From: Lentisphaera sp.
Lineage (GTDB): Bacteria > Verrucomicrobiota > Lentisphaeria > Victivallales > GWF2-50-93
Direction of reading: 5' to 3'
Assembly: GCA_020721745.1 (NCBI GenBank)
Contig: DYMC01000053.1
Coordinates: 1 to 13,569, forward strand
Length of the DNA: 13,569 nucleotides
In this document: positions 1 through 8,000 of the stretch, piece after piece
Position numbering within the stretch: position 1 is the first letter of the stretch
Layout of the letters: each line of letters starts with the position of its first letter
Made by a program: the position numbers and the translations under genes
Notes under the pieces: model-generated
The model's database searches: none
The model's input: the letters and a program-made list of their open reading frames with translations, nothing else
Told to the model about the DNA's origin: nothing

Positions 1-28
1 ATTTCAGATTTCAGATTTCAGATTTCAA
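1..28. repeat. Heptanucleotide tandem repeat (ATTTCAG)n
   Basis: Three perfect copies of ATTTCAG (1-7, 8-14, 15-21) are followed by a fourth copy with a final G-to-A change (22-28). The array runs to the edge of the window, so its full length is unknown. It lies in non-coding DNA downstream of the Nudix gene. Short 7-mer arrays of this sort often vary in copy number by slippage; no function is visible here. Confidence 0.85.
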
Positions 29-35
29 ATCTCGT

Positions 36-93
36 GAGTACTTTGCACCGTCCCGGCGCAAAGATGTTTGCGCGGAGACCGTGCAAACTGCTT
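36..93. other. Long imperfect hairpin (58-nt inverted repeat)
   Basis: Positions 36-62 pair in register with 67-93 around a GATG loop (63-66). Of 27 positions, 21 are Watson-Crick pairs, two are G-T wobbles (36/93, 39/90) and four are mismatches (41/88, 49/80, 53/76, 55/74). The seven pairs next to the loop (GCGCAAA with TTTGCGC) are perfect, and 42-48 with 81-87 (TTTGCAC with GTGCAAA) form a second perfect block. It starts 42 nt past the Nudix stop codon in the transcribed direction. There is no T-run on either side, so it is not a textbook intrinsic terminator. It could be a transcript 3' stabiliser, a factor-assisted or bidirectional terminator, a REP-like palindrome, or a small structured RNA. 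The structure is certain at sequence level; the role is not. Confidence 0.7.
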
Positions 94-99
94 CCAACT

Positions 100-120
100 C
101 CGGACGCGAACGCGCTCCGG
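100..120. other. Short GC-rich hairpin after the Nudix gene
   Basis: CCGGA (100-104) pairs with TCCGG (116-120). After a one-base bulge (C115) the stem continues with 105-107 against 112-114, leaving a GAAC loop. It lies 14 nt past the stop codon of the minus-strand operon. A U-tract is lacking. With the larger hairpin at 36-93 it may mark the 3' end of the operon transcript. Confidence 0.4.
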
Positions 121-134
121 GCGAAGATTCCGCA

Positions 135-671
135 TCATAGCCCCAGCCCCGGGAGTCTTGCAATCTCCAGTTCGAGGTTCGGTGTGAACAGCCCCTTGCC
201 GATGGAGGAGCTGAGCTCCTCCGCCGTCCAGAACCTGACCTCGTCAATCTCCTCGCGGTCGAACTCGAAAGGCCCGTCGTGGACAATGGAGAATGCTCTC
301 GTGTTCTCGGATTCGATCGCGTTGCGGATTTTTTCGTCGAAAAGAAATTTCATCGGGGAGGACGCATGGATTCCGAGTTCCTCCGCCATTTCGCGTTCTG
401 CCGCCTTTTCGTAGTCCTCGCCGGGGGCGAGATGGCCGCCGACCGCCGTGTCCCACATGCCCGGCTGGATGTCCTTCCTCATGCTGCGCTTCTGGAGCAG
501 CATCCTTCCGTCGGAGTGGAAGACAAGCACATGGACGGTGCGATGTATCAAGGCGGGATTCCCGTGGCATTCGCTGCGCGGGGCGAGCCCCACGACATTG
601 TCGTTCTCGTCAACAATTTCGAAAAGCTCGGCGGCCGGGGCGCCTCTGGAATTACTTGTTTCAGAATTCAT
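135..671 (-). CDS. Nudix hydrolase (YfcD / IPP-isomerase-like)
   Basis: A 178-residue Nudix protein, expected to hydrolyse a nucleoside-diphosphate-linked or similar pyrophosphate substrate in the cytoplasm using divalent metal. The Nudix box is complete: G79, E85, R93-E94, E97-E98 and G100 fit Gx5Ex7REUxEExGU exactly, with M95 and I101 at the hydrophobic positions. The preceding block with R62, K66-D67-I68 and PGMWDTAVGGH (70-80) is typical of the YfcD/isopentenyl-diphosphate-isomerase-like branch, in which the true substrate is often unknown. Length suits a single-domain enzyme. The ATG is 3 nt after the stop of the epimerase gene and no Shine-Dalgarno is visible, so translation is probably coupled to that gene. 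A role in nucleotide-sugar metabolism is suggested only by this operon; a house-cleaning role is equally possible. The specific substrate cannot be read from the sequence. Confidence 0.9.
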   Translation of the reverse strand: MNSETSNSRGAPAAELFEIVDENDNVVGLAPRSECHGNPALIHRTVHVLVFHSDGRMLLQKRSMRKDIQPGMWDTAVGGHLAPGEDYEKAAEREMAEELGIHASSPMKFLFDEKIRNAIESENTRAFSIVHDGPFEFDREEIDEVRFWTAEELSSSIGKGLFTPNLELEIARLPGLGL

Positions 672-674
672 GTG

Positions 675-1718
675 TCATGCGAGCGCGACGGCTGCTATCT
701 CCTTGAATATGTCGGGCAGTGACTTGCTTATACCCCATCCTGGAAAATGCTTCTTCATCTTCGAGAGGTCCGAAATATAGCAGATGTGGTCGCCCTTGCG
801 GTTCTGCTCGACATATTCGTATTCCAGTTTTTTCCCGGTCACGTCCTCGGCCATTCTTATGGCCTCGAGCACGGAGACGCTGTTGGCCCTGCCTCCGCCA
901 AGATTATAGACCTCCCCGCTGCGGGGATTCTTGTGGAACGCCTCAAAGGCACGGCATACGTCGAGAGAGTGGATATTGTCCCTCACCTGCTTGCCCTTGT
1001 ATCCGAAAATCCTGTATTTCCTCTTCTCCTTCACGCATTTGATGAGGTATGCGAGGAATCCGTGGAGCTCCGCCGCGGAATGCGCCGGGCCCGTCAGGCA
1101 TCCGCCTCTGTAGCAAGCCGTCTTCATCCCGAAGTATCTGCCATACTCCTGCACCATCACGTCGGCGGCGACCTTGCTCGCGCCAAATACGCTATGTAGG
1201 GAGTTGTCTATGCTCATCGTCTCCTTGATTCCGCCGTAGTCGGACTTGTCCGCGTATTCCCATCTGCTTTCGAGCTCCTTGAGCGGGAGGCGGTTCGGGG
1301 TGTCGCCATAGACCTTGTTCGTGCTCATGTAGCAAAACGGCGCTTCGGGGCAGAATCTTCTCGCCGCCTCGAGCATGTTCAGAGTGCCCACCGCGTTCAC
1401 GTCGAAATCGTCAAAGGGGCGCGATGCTGCAAGATCGTGGCTCGGCTGGGCTGCGCAATGGATGATGAAATCGGGCTTCAGCCCCCCGACGAACCCGAGC
1501 AGAGTCTCCCTGTCCCTTATGTCAATGCAGTTGTGTGTGAAGGACTTCGTCGCCGCAAGTATCCTCCTCAGGTTCCACTCGGTGTCTCCATCCGGACCGA
1601 AGAAATCCCTTCTCATGTTGTTGTCCACTCCGTGGACCTTCCATCCGCGCCTGTCGAAGTACGTGACGCATTCCGAGCCTATCAGCCCGCTGCTTCCGGT
1701 GACGAGTAGTTTTTTCAT
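675..1718 (-). CDS. NAD-dependent sugar-nucleotide epimerase (CDP-tyvelose/paratose 2-epimerase-like)
   Basis: A 347-residue extended short-chain dehydrogenase/reductase, likely acting on a nucleotide-activated sugar in the cytoplasm. The N-terminal Rossmann motif is GSSGLIG (8-14), followed by VD at 31-32 for the cofactor ribose and a D66 IRD segment. STNKVYGD (132-139) is characteristic of CDP-tyvelose 2-epimerase relatives. The region where the catalytic YxxxK should lie reads FGASK (178-182), so the lysine is kept but Tyr is replaced by Phe. Downstream, GKQVRDNIHS (242-251) and a YNLGGG block (271-276) are normal for the family. The start is well set: AAAGGTG lies 5 nt upstream (1724-1730). 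It is the first gene of a two-gene minus-strand operon with the Nudix hydrolase. No other surface-polysaccharide genes are present, so the product sugar is unknown. Epimerase activity is an inference from family; other SDR chemistry is possible. Confidence 0.85.
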   Translation of the reverse strand: MKKLLVTGSSGLIGSECVTYFDRRGWKVHGVDNNMRRDFFGPDGDTEWNLRRILAATKSFTHNCIDIRDRETLLGFVGGLKPDFIIHCAAQPSHDLAASRPFDDFDVNAVGTLNMLEAARRFCPEAPFCYMSTNKVYGDTPNRLPLKELESRWEYADKSDYGGIKETMSIDNSLHSVFGASKVAADVMVQEYGRYFGMKTACYRGGCLTGPAHSAAELHGFLAYLIKCVKEKRKYRIFGYKGKQVRDNIHSLDVCRAFEAFHKNPRSGEVYNLGGGRANSVSVLEAIRMAEDVTGKKLEYEYVEQNRKGDHICYISDLSKMKKHFPGWGISKSLPDIFKEIAAVALA

Positions 1719-1723
1719 GGCGG

Positions 1724-1730
1724 CACCTTT
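1724..1730 (-). promoter_or_regulatory. Ribosome binding site of the epimerase gene
   Basis: On the minus strand AAAGGTG precedes the ATG at 1718 by five bases. It is the clearest of the few Shine-Dalgarno sequences in the window and supports the chosen start. Confidence 0.6.
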
Positions 1731-1742
1731 GGTTGGGATTGC

Positions 1743-1770
1743 TTAAAAATCAGAGTTCCAATGCTATATT
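1743..1770 (+). promoter_or_regulatory. Candidate promoter of the SNF2 gene
   Basis: TTAAAA (1743-1748) and TATATT (1765-1770) are separated by 16 bases in the AT-rich divergent gap. Transcription would begin near 1777, giving a leader of about 28 nt to the ATG at 1805. The same -10 hexamer and spacing appear in front of pheT and the solute-binding protein gene. The -35 is weak (4 of 6 to TTGACA). Confidence 0.35.
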
Positions 1771-1804
1771 AATAGTTTTGTTTTTCCATTTTAAAAGCCT
1801 GAAA

Positions 1805-4800
1805 ATGAAACGTCGCGGGAAAAAATCGAATTTCATCTCCGGTTCCCACGGGCTTTCGTCAGAAAGGATGCGGAGCGGGGAGAAGCTGCTGCGCTCCGGC
1901 ACACTGCTGAGTTGCGAAAGGCGCGAGGACGGAATCGTCGAGGCGCTTTTCAGCGATCCAGCGGACGGAAGCCTGATACGCGCGTCTTCGCGCGCCGACG
2001 GCACTGGAGCGGAATGCAGCTGCGGCTCTCCTGGAAGTTGCGCACATGTCTCCGCGCTCATCGTCCACGCCGCGAAATTCGCAGAACTGCCGTCCGGGAG
2101 CCCGCTTCCCGGAGGCAAGCCCGGATATGGTGCGCTCCTGTCGCGCGACAAGGATGCCCTGCTCGCGGAGTCGCGGATGGGGGAAAGGGATTCATGCCTG
2201 AAGATATTCCTCGACGAAGGCTTCCCCCATCTTCCCGCGAAGTGGTCGCTGCTCAAGATGAACGTGGAGATAGTCTCCGGCGCGAGAAGCTACAAGGGCA
2301 GCATAGGCAACCTGCGCCAGATACATGCGAAGGGCACCCTCGGCGGGCTCCTCGCCGACAACATCTTCACGCTCCAGGAGAGGCAGATAATACGCTATCT
2401 CTCATATAATGCCGAATACGAGGACTCCATGCTGCTGTTGAACTCCGAGAAGGCCTCGGACTTCTTCCATTGCCTGCCTGGATTCGACAACGTCTTCTGC
2501 GGTTCCTCGCGGATATCCTTCCTCGGGGAGCCATGCTCTCTGGCGGCGGGACTGCTTTCCAGCCCGTCCGGGGCGCGGATCGTGCCGCTGCTCAAGACGA
2601 GGACATCATGCCTGAACATCGAGAGCGCCTCCTTCGTGATAGGCCAGAATGGCGCGTGGACAGGGGTTTCCGGCACTTACTTCTGGGTGCCGGGCACGAA
2701 GGACGTGAAGTGGATGCGCGACTTCGTCCGATACGGGAGGAAGTTCGCGACCTCCGGGGAGCTGGATGCGGAACTGGCAAAGTTCAAGGCATCCGGCATA
2801 GAGATTATTCCCGGGGCGGAAATCGCAAAGACCAGGAAAGGCGAGCCCCCCCATGCCGTTCTTCTTGCGAAATTCGCAGAGAAGCAGGCTGTCAGCCTGA
2901 CGCTCCTCTTCAGATATGCCGGAGGAATATTTCCCGCCGACTTCAGCCCGGCGGCGTTCGGCGGGACAACGATAACCGAGAGGGACACGTCCGCCGAGAT
3001 GTCCTTCGCCAGACGCATCCTCTTCGCCGGGTTCAAGGAGGATGCGAAAAGAACAGGGGTATATATTTCAAGCAGCAGGGAACTCGCCACACTCTTCCTG
3101 GGCAGACTCGCCCCGAAATGGCGTTCCGACATGGAAATATACGTGGACGGCGGCGGCTCCATAGCTTTCCCCGGGTCCGCTGCGAGGGAGGCGCGCATCG
3201 AGACACGGCTCGTCTCCTCCGACGCGGAATCATTCACGATAAGCTGCCGGGCAAGGTCCGGCGACGACACGCTGCCAATGGATGAAGTCCTCAAGGCCTG
3301 CGAGGGGAATTCGCCCTTTGTCGAGCTTGCCGGCGGTGGACTGGTCGAAATTCCCCCTTCTCTTTCCCGCTTCCTGCTCGCTGCAAAGGACATGCTGAAG
3401 ACTTCGTCCGGCGACTCCATAAGGCTGTCAAAGGCGCAAGCTCTCGCATGGGATTCACTCTCCGACGGCTGCGACGATGCAAAGGTGCAGAAGATATCGG
3501 AGTTCAGCGGAATCATCTCCAGACCGGGTGTCCCGGTCGAGGTCCCGAAGGGCTTTTCCGCATCTCTGCGCCAATACCAGAAGGACGGGCTCGCATGGAT
3601 GATGTCGAGATTCGAAAACGGCTTGAACTGCCTTCTCGCGGACGAGATGGGGCTTGGCAAGACGGTGCAGGCGATATGCGCCGCACTGCTTTTGAAGGAG
3701 GGAAGGAAAGGGGAAAATTTCAAGGCTCTGGTCCTATGCCCGAGCAGTCTCACGGAGAACTGGCAGATGGAGCTTGCGAAATTCGCCCCCGGTCTGAAGA
3801 CTCTGCTTCTGCACGGCGCCGGAAGGGGGGACAAATGGAAAGAGGCGGAGCGCGTGGACGTGGTCATAAGCTCATACTCCACGTTCAAGAGGGATCTGGA
3901 GCGGCACATGCCCATGGGATACGGCCTTCTCGTGCTCGACGAAGCACAGCACATAAAGAATCCTGAGACCGGCAACGCCAGATCATGCAAGAAGATCGCC
4001 GCCGCGCACAAGCTGGTCCTGACCGGGACACCCGTGGAGAACGCACCGGTCGAGCTCTGGTCCATTGTGGACTTTCTTCATCCCGGGATACTTGGAACCC
4101 ACAATTCATTTAAAAAGCAGTTCCAGAACGGAAACATGGAGGAGGCGCTGAAACGCTTCTCCCTGCGGGTATCGCCGCTCATGCTGAGGAGGCGGAAGGC
4201 CCAGGTCCTTCCCCAGCTCCCCCCAAAGACCGAACAGATGCTCTACTGCGAAATGGACGACCTGCAGGGGGCCGCATATTCGGAAATGCTGCGCAAATCC
4301 AGGGAGAGATTGGGCGAACTGCGCGGCGGCGGCGCCAGGCCTGGAAGCAAATTCGAAGTCCTGACGCTTCTGCTCAGGCTGCGGCAGTTCTGCTGCCACC
4401 CATCCCTCCTGCCGGACGAATTCGGCACGAAGGATCTGCCATCGGCGAAGACAGAACTGCTCAAGGAGCTCATACTCGAGGCCGGTGACAGCGGACAGAA
4501 GACCCTCGTCTTCAGCCAGTTCCCATCCCTGCTCAAGATCATCGCCGGGTGGATGGCATCGAGAGGCGCCGACTTCGAATACCTCGACGGTTCGACGAGC
4601 AACAGGATGGACAGGGTCGGGAGATTCAACTCCGACAGCCGCTGCGGGGTCTTCCTGCTAAGCATCAAGGCGGGCGGATTCGGCCTGAACCTAAGCTCGG
4701 CGGAAAGGGTGATAATCTACGATCCATGGTGGAATCCGGCCGTCGAGAGGCAGGCGGCGGACCGTGCCCACAGGATAGGCCAGACAAAGCCCGTCACCGT

Positions 4801-4948
4801 CCAGAAGCTCATCGTGAAAAACAGCATAGAGGAGAAAATACTACTCCTGCAGGAAAGGAAGAAAATCTATTTCAACAAGCTCGTCGAAGGAGCCCCCTCC
4901 GTCTTCAGGGATCTCTCGATGGACGAAATCAAAGCCCTCTTCCAATGA
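1805..4948 (+). CDS. SNF2-family ATPase with SWIM zinc finger
   Basis: A 1047-residue protein of the SNF2/RapA-like DEAD/DEAH superfamily 2, expected to translocate on double-stranded DNA using ATP and remodel protein-DNA complexes. A SWIM zinc finger of the CxCx5CxH form is visible at C71, C73, C79 and H81. A long, poorly conserved central region (about 90-560) follows. The ATPase core begins near Q590 (RQYQKDGLAWM), with Walker A DEMGLGKT at 613-620, Walker B VLDEAQH with D712-E713, TGTPVEN as motif III, and motif VI DRAHRIGQ at 986-993. All core motifs are intact. The frame stays open upstream to a TTG at 1733, but that start lies before the likely promoter and lacks support, so the ATG at 1805 is preferred; its Shine-Dalgarno is poor. 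The next ATG at 1868 has AAAGG directly abutting it, which is too close. The gene is divergent from the epimerase operon and convergent with the RM gene. SWIM-SNF2 proteins occur in many bacteria with no firmly known role; a defence link is only speculation. Confidence 0.93.
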   Translation: MKRRGKKSNFISGSHGLSSERMRSGEKLLRSGTLLSCERREDGIVEALFSDPADGSLIRASSRADGTGAECSCGSPGSCAHVSALIVHAAKFAELPSGSPLPGGKPGYGALLSRDKDALLAESRMGERDSCLKIFLDEGFPHLPAKWSLLKMNVEIVSGARSYKGSIGNLRQIHAKGTLGGLLADNIFTLQERQIIRYLSYNAEYEDSMLLLNSEKASDFFHCLPGFDNVFCGSSRISFLGEPCSLAAGLLSSPSGARIVPLLKTRTSCLNIESASFVIGQNGAWTGVSGTYFWVPGTKDVKWMRDFVRYGRKFATSGELDAELAKFKASGIEIIPGAEIAKTRKGEPPHAVLLAKFAEKQAVSLTLLFRYAGGIFPADFSPAAFGGTTITERDTSAEMSFARRILFAGFKEDAKRTGVYISSSRELATLFLGRLAPKWRSDMEIYVDGGGSIAFPGSAAREARIETRLVSSDAESFTISCRARSGDDTLPMDEVLKACEGNSPFVELAGGGLVEIPPSLSRFLLAAKDMLKTSSGDSIRLSKAQALAWDSLSDGCDDAKVQKISEFSGIISRPGVPVEVPKGFSASLRQYQKDGLAWMMSRFENGLNCLLADEMGLGKTVQAICAALLLKEGRKGENFKALVLCPSSLTENWQMELAKFAPGLKTLLLHGAGRGDKWKEAERVDVVISSYSTFKRDLERHMPMGYGLLVLDEAQHIKNPETGNARSCKKIAAAHKLVLTGTPVENAPVELWSIVDFLHPGILGTHNSFKKQFQNGNMEEALKRFSLRVSPLMLRRRKAQVLPQLPPKTEQMLYCEMDDLQGAAYSEMLRKSRERLGELRGGGARPGSKFEVLTLLLRLRQFCCHPSLLPDEFGTKDLPSAKTELLKELILEAGDSGQKTLVFSQFPSLLKIIAGWMASRGADFEYLDGSTSNRMDRVGRFNSDSRCGVFLLSIKAGGFGLNLSSAERVIIYDPWWNPAVERQAADRAHRIGQTKPVTVQKLIVKNSIEEKILLLQERKKIYFNKLVEGAPSVFRDLSMDEIKALFQ

Positions 4949-5036
4949 TCCGACGGCAGTGGCGGAAAGCAAACCCCGTCATTCTTGAGACGTTACAAAT
5001 TTTCAACGCATCCCTTCTGCTGATCCGCCCGCTCAT
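4929..5036 (-). CDS. Possible small basic protein, 35 residues
   Basis: An ATG at 5036 opens a 35-codon frame ending at TGA 4929-4931. AGGAG (5044-5048 on the minus strand) lies 7 nt before it, the best-spaced ribosome binding site in the window. It starts 26 nt after the stop of the nuclease-methylase gene on the same strand and overlaps the 3' end of the convergent SNF2 gene by 20 nt. The product is rich in Arg and begins MSGRISRRDALKI. The segment SRRDALKICNVSRMTG vaguely resembles a helix-turn-helix, and SRRDALK also resembles a twin-arginine motif, but no hydrophobic stretch follows, so export is unlikely. No family is recognised. It could be a real small gene, the remnant of a lost one, or chance. 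Confidence 0.25.
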   Translation of the reverse strand: MSGRISRRDALKICNVSRMTGFAFRHCRRIIGRGL

Positions 5037-5062
5037 GATTGGACTCCTATTTTGTGGATTTT

Positions 5063-8000
5063 TCACTTCTTGCCCGGGATTTGGTCTGTTGGTTTTCTTC
5101 CATGAACGCGCCAATTCATGAGCACATAGACAATTTTCTCTCTAAGTTGATCCTGACCTGTTCTTGATTCAGCCAACGCCGAGAAATTGGCTCTGGCTTC
5201 ATCCAGTGACGATTCAAGCTCCGTCCTTAATGCTTCACATGTTTCGGGCGATCTTGGCAATTGAACATCCCCCCTTATCTCGAGCGAGGCAAGGGTTGCA
5301 ACAAGCGTAGCGTGAGAGGGGCTGGGGCATGATAAATGGATATTGGAAGTGCCCTGCTTGAATATCACGGTGCCTGGATTGAACATGTCCTCGGATCCGA
5401 TCAAGGAGGGTTTTCCGTCCGGGATATTGATGGAGACGACACAGCGGCAGCGTTTTTTTATCCAGTCTTTGACTGGCAGGCCAGCCTCGCGTTCGCTCAA
5501 CGAATGCCATATGCTCTCGGCCATGTCCTGAGGCGAGACATGATTTCTACCTGCCGCAGCGCGGTTGCGCATGCCTTGTATCTCAAGGGTTCGCTGATAT
5601 CTGTAATACAACGCCGTCTGATAGTGCAATTCGCGAATCAATTCTCTCCTTGTATCGTCATCATCAACACCAATCATCCTGAAAACGGCATCGTCGAGCA
5701 TACGCCTGTCGTCCTGCTGGAGCTCCCGCGAAAGCTCGGGCGGCCCGGCGAGAATTTCCCTCATGTGCTCCTGGGAATGGCATTCGAGCATAGATTCCTG
5801 GACAAGATGGGTGACGCGTCTGCCGCACATGCTGTCAAAGGCCTGTTTGATATCCCTTGCCACGTCCTCGCCTGCACCCCTCGGGTCTGGAACTTCCAGG
5901 AGAACAGCATCACAGACTTCGGTCTTGAGATTGCCCTCCGTGCCAGCATATCTGCCGTAAAAACATTTCATCAGGGCGACAACAGTGCTATTCAAAATGA
6001 TGGGGAGCAATTCAGAATCATGTTTATCGTCTGGAACGAGAGTGTAAAGATTGCAATTGCACACTAAATCTTCAGGATTTCCCGGAATAATGTGACGATA
6101 CTGCTGAGCTTTAGGCCAAAATGCGACACCCAACTTATTTGTTGTAACATCATACCATTTGGGTCTTGCCGCACATGTGGATCGTTCCGGGACTGGGACG
6201 GAATCCGACTTGTTCGACGCGAAGGTCTGCCGGGCTCCCCATCGGATGTATTTGGCCGCATAGGACCGGGATATGTCCTTGAGGTCGGCTGAAACCCACA
6301 GTACCACTCTGTTGCAGTCTGATTTCCGAACGACTGGGCGGTCAACCTGCATGAGGCTGTGGACTTCCGGACGGATGAATTCTGCCTCGATCGGATGTAT
6401 GCTGTTGTCGCCAGCCTTTATTATCCTGATCTTTCCGCTCTCGACATCCTTCAGCTTGCATGGACTGAGGAGGGGAAGGTTACGCCATAGGAGACCTTTT
6501 TTGATCTCGGCGAGCATTTCCTCGGTCACATCCCGTGGCATGAAAAAAGCATCGCAGCCACTTTTGATCCCGAATCTAATTTCCGCCAATTCCCCAAGCC
6601 TGACAAATTTGTGTCCGTATTCTTTCAACAATTTGAAATAGATGTCCGGTGCTCGTAGGAATCTGCCCCATTTTCCAGCGGCATAATCCGGGTATGAAGT
6701 GCGGGATTCCGACAAACGAAAGTTCTGTTTATGTTCGACACTAGACGTTTCGTGCCCGCAATCATCATTCTCGTCGTCGCCGGAAGCATCGTGGTCGGCC
6801 TTCTTGAGGAGTTCCCATGCTCGAAGGCCTTCCTTCCAGAGATCCGACTGGCGAACAGCTATGATCCTGAAATCATCCGCATTCTCGATAGCTATGAATT
6901 CTCCGTCCTTCGGAGAGGCCGATTTCATTATCGTGTCCCTGAGCTTTTCGCTCGAAATCTGCCTTTCGGCCTCTTCAGTGCCGCGCTTCTCGCCAAGTAT
7001 GCCGCGCAGAGGCTTGACGAACCTCACGAAACGAACTATGTTGGAGGATGCCGCCTGCGGATCTAAAACTCTCTGCAAAATAGTTATTGCCGTCTTAACT
7101 CTTGCGTCGGCGAACCAGGGTTCGTCGAGGCTCTCCATCACCGCAACCAGCTTGAAGTTCTTCAAAATCCATCTCTGCAGTGGGAAACCGTATTCGACAT
7201 CGAGCCAGCTTGATGAAGTCAGGAAGCCAAGATAACCGCCGTCCTTGAGGCATGATGCTGCAACCGGCCAGAAATAGCAGTGCTGATCGCTTCTTCCCGA
7301 CAGCTTGAGGTCGGGCCACATGTCTGAGCATAGTTTCTGAAAATGTTCCTTGGTGTTCTTGCCCCTCGACACGAAGGAGTCTCCAGACTCGCCCGGCTGT
7401 CTTTTAAGGGAGCCGAGCTTGTTGATGTCTTCCTGACGGATATAGGGCGGATTGCCTAGCACCGCATCGAGTTCCGGAAGGGGCACCGGAGTCGAGATTC
7501 TTTCACGGGCACCAGTCCCCTGGCTGCGGGTGGGTATTCTGCAAAACTCGCTTCTGTCTTCAATTAGTTCGAAGAAATTGCCTCTTGCGACAAGGGGATA
7601 GTTCCCCTCTTCGGTTATCTGTCTGGCGGCGAGATTCAAAGTTGCAAGATGCGCGGCGAAAAGCTCTATGTCGCAACCGAAAATCTGTCCGAGAAGCTCT
7701 TCATGGCGAAGATGCGAATCAATGCTCCTCTGCGCCCTTCCGTCACGTTCCGACAACCAAGCCTTCCGATGATATGCGCGGACGAGAAAACTTCCAGATC
7801 CACAGGCCGGATCAATCACTGCGTCGGCAGCCCTGCGGATGCAAAATACATTGATGACATCAATTATGTCCTCATGGGTGAAAAACTGTCCGAATTTCTG
7901 GCGTTCCTCGGGCGCAATGAGCTTCTGGAATATTCCGCCGATGATGTCATAGGGAATCTCCCTGAAATTATACTCGGTGAGATTCGCCATGACCCCCTTC

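Noticed and set aside
1733..1804. Longer SNF2 start at TTG 1733
   Set aside because: It is a rare start codon, has no ribosome binding site, adds 24 unconserved-looking residues, and precedes the likely transcription start.
2677..4065. 462-codon open frame antisense to the SNF2 gene
   Set aside because: It is a Ser-rich, low-complexity product with no family features, lying wholly opposite conserved SNF2 helicase motifs; codon bias of the sense gene explains it.
4949..5062. Intrinsic terminators between the convergent SNF2 and RM genes
   Set aside because: Only 4-bp stems such as CGTC/GACG (4978-4993 area) are seen, without a following T-run.
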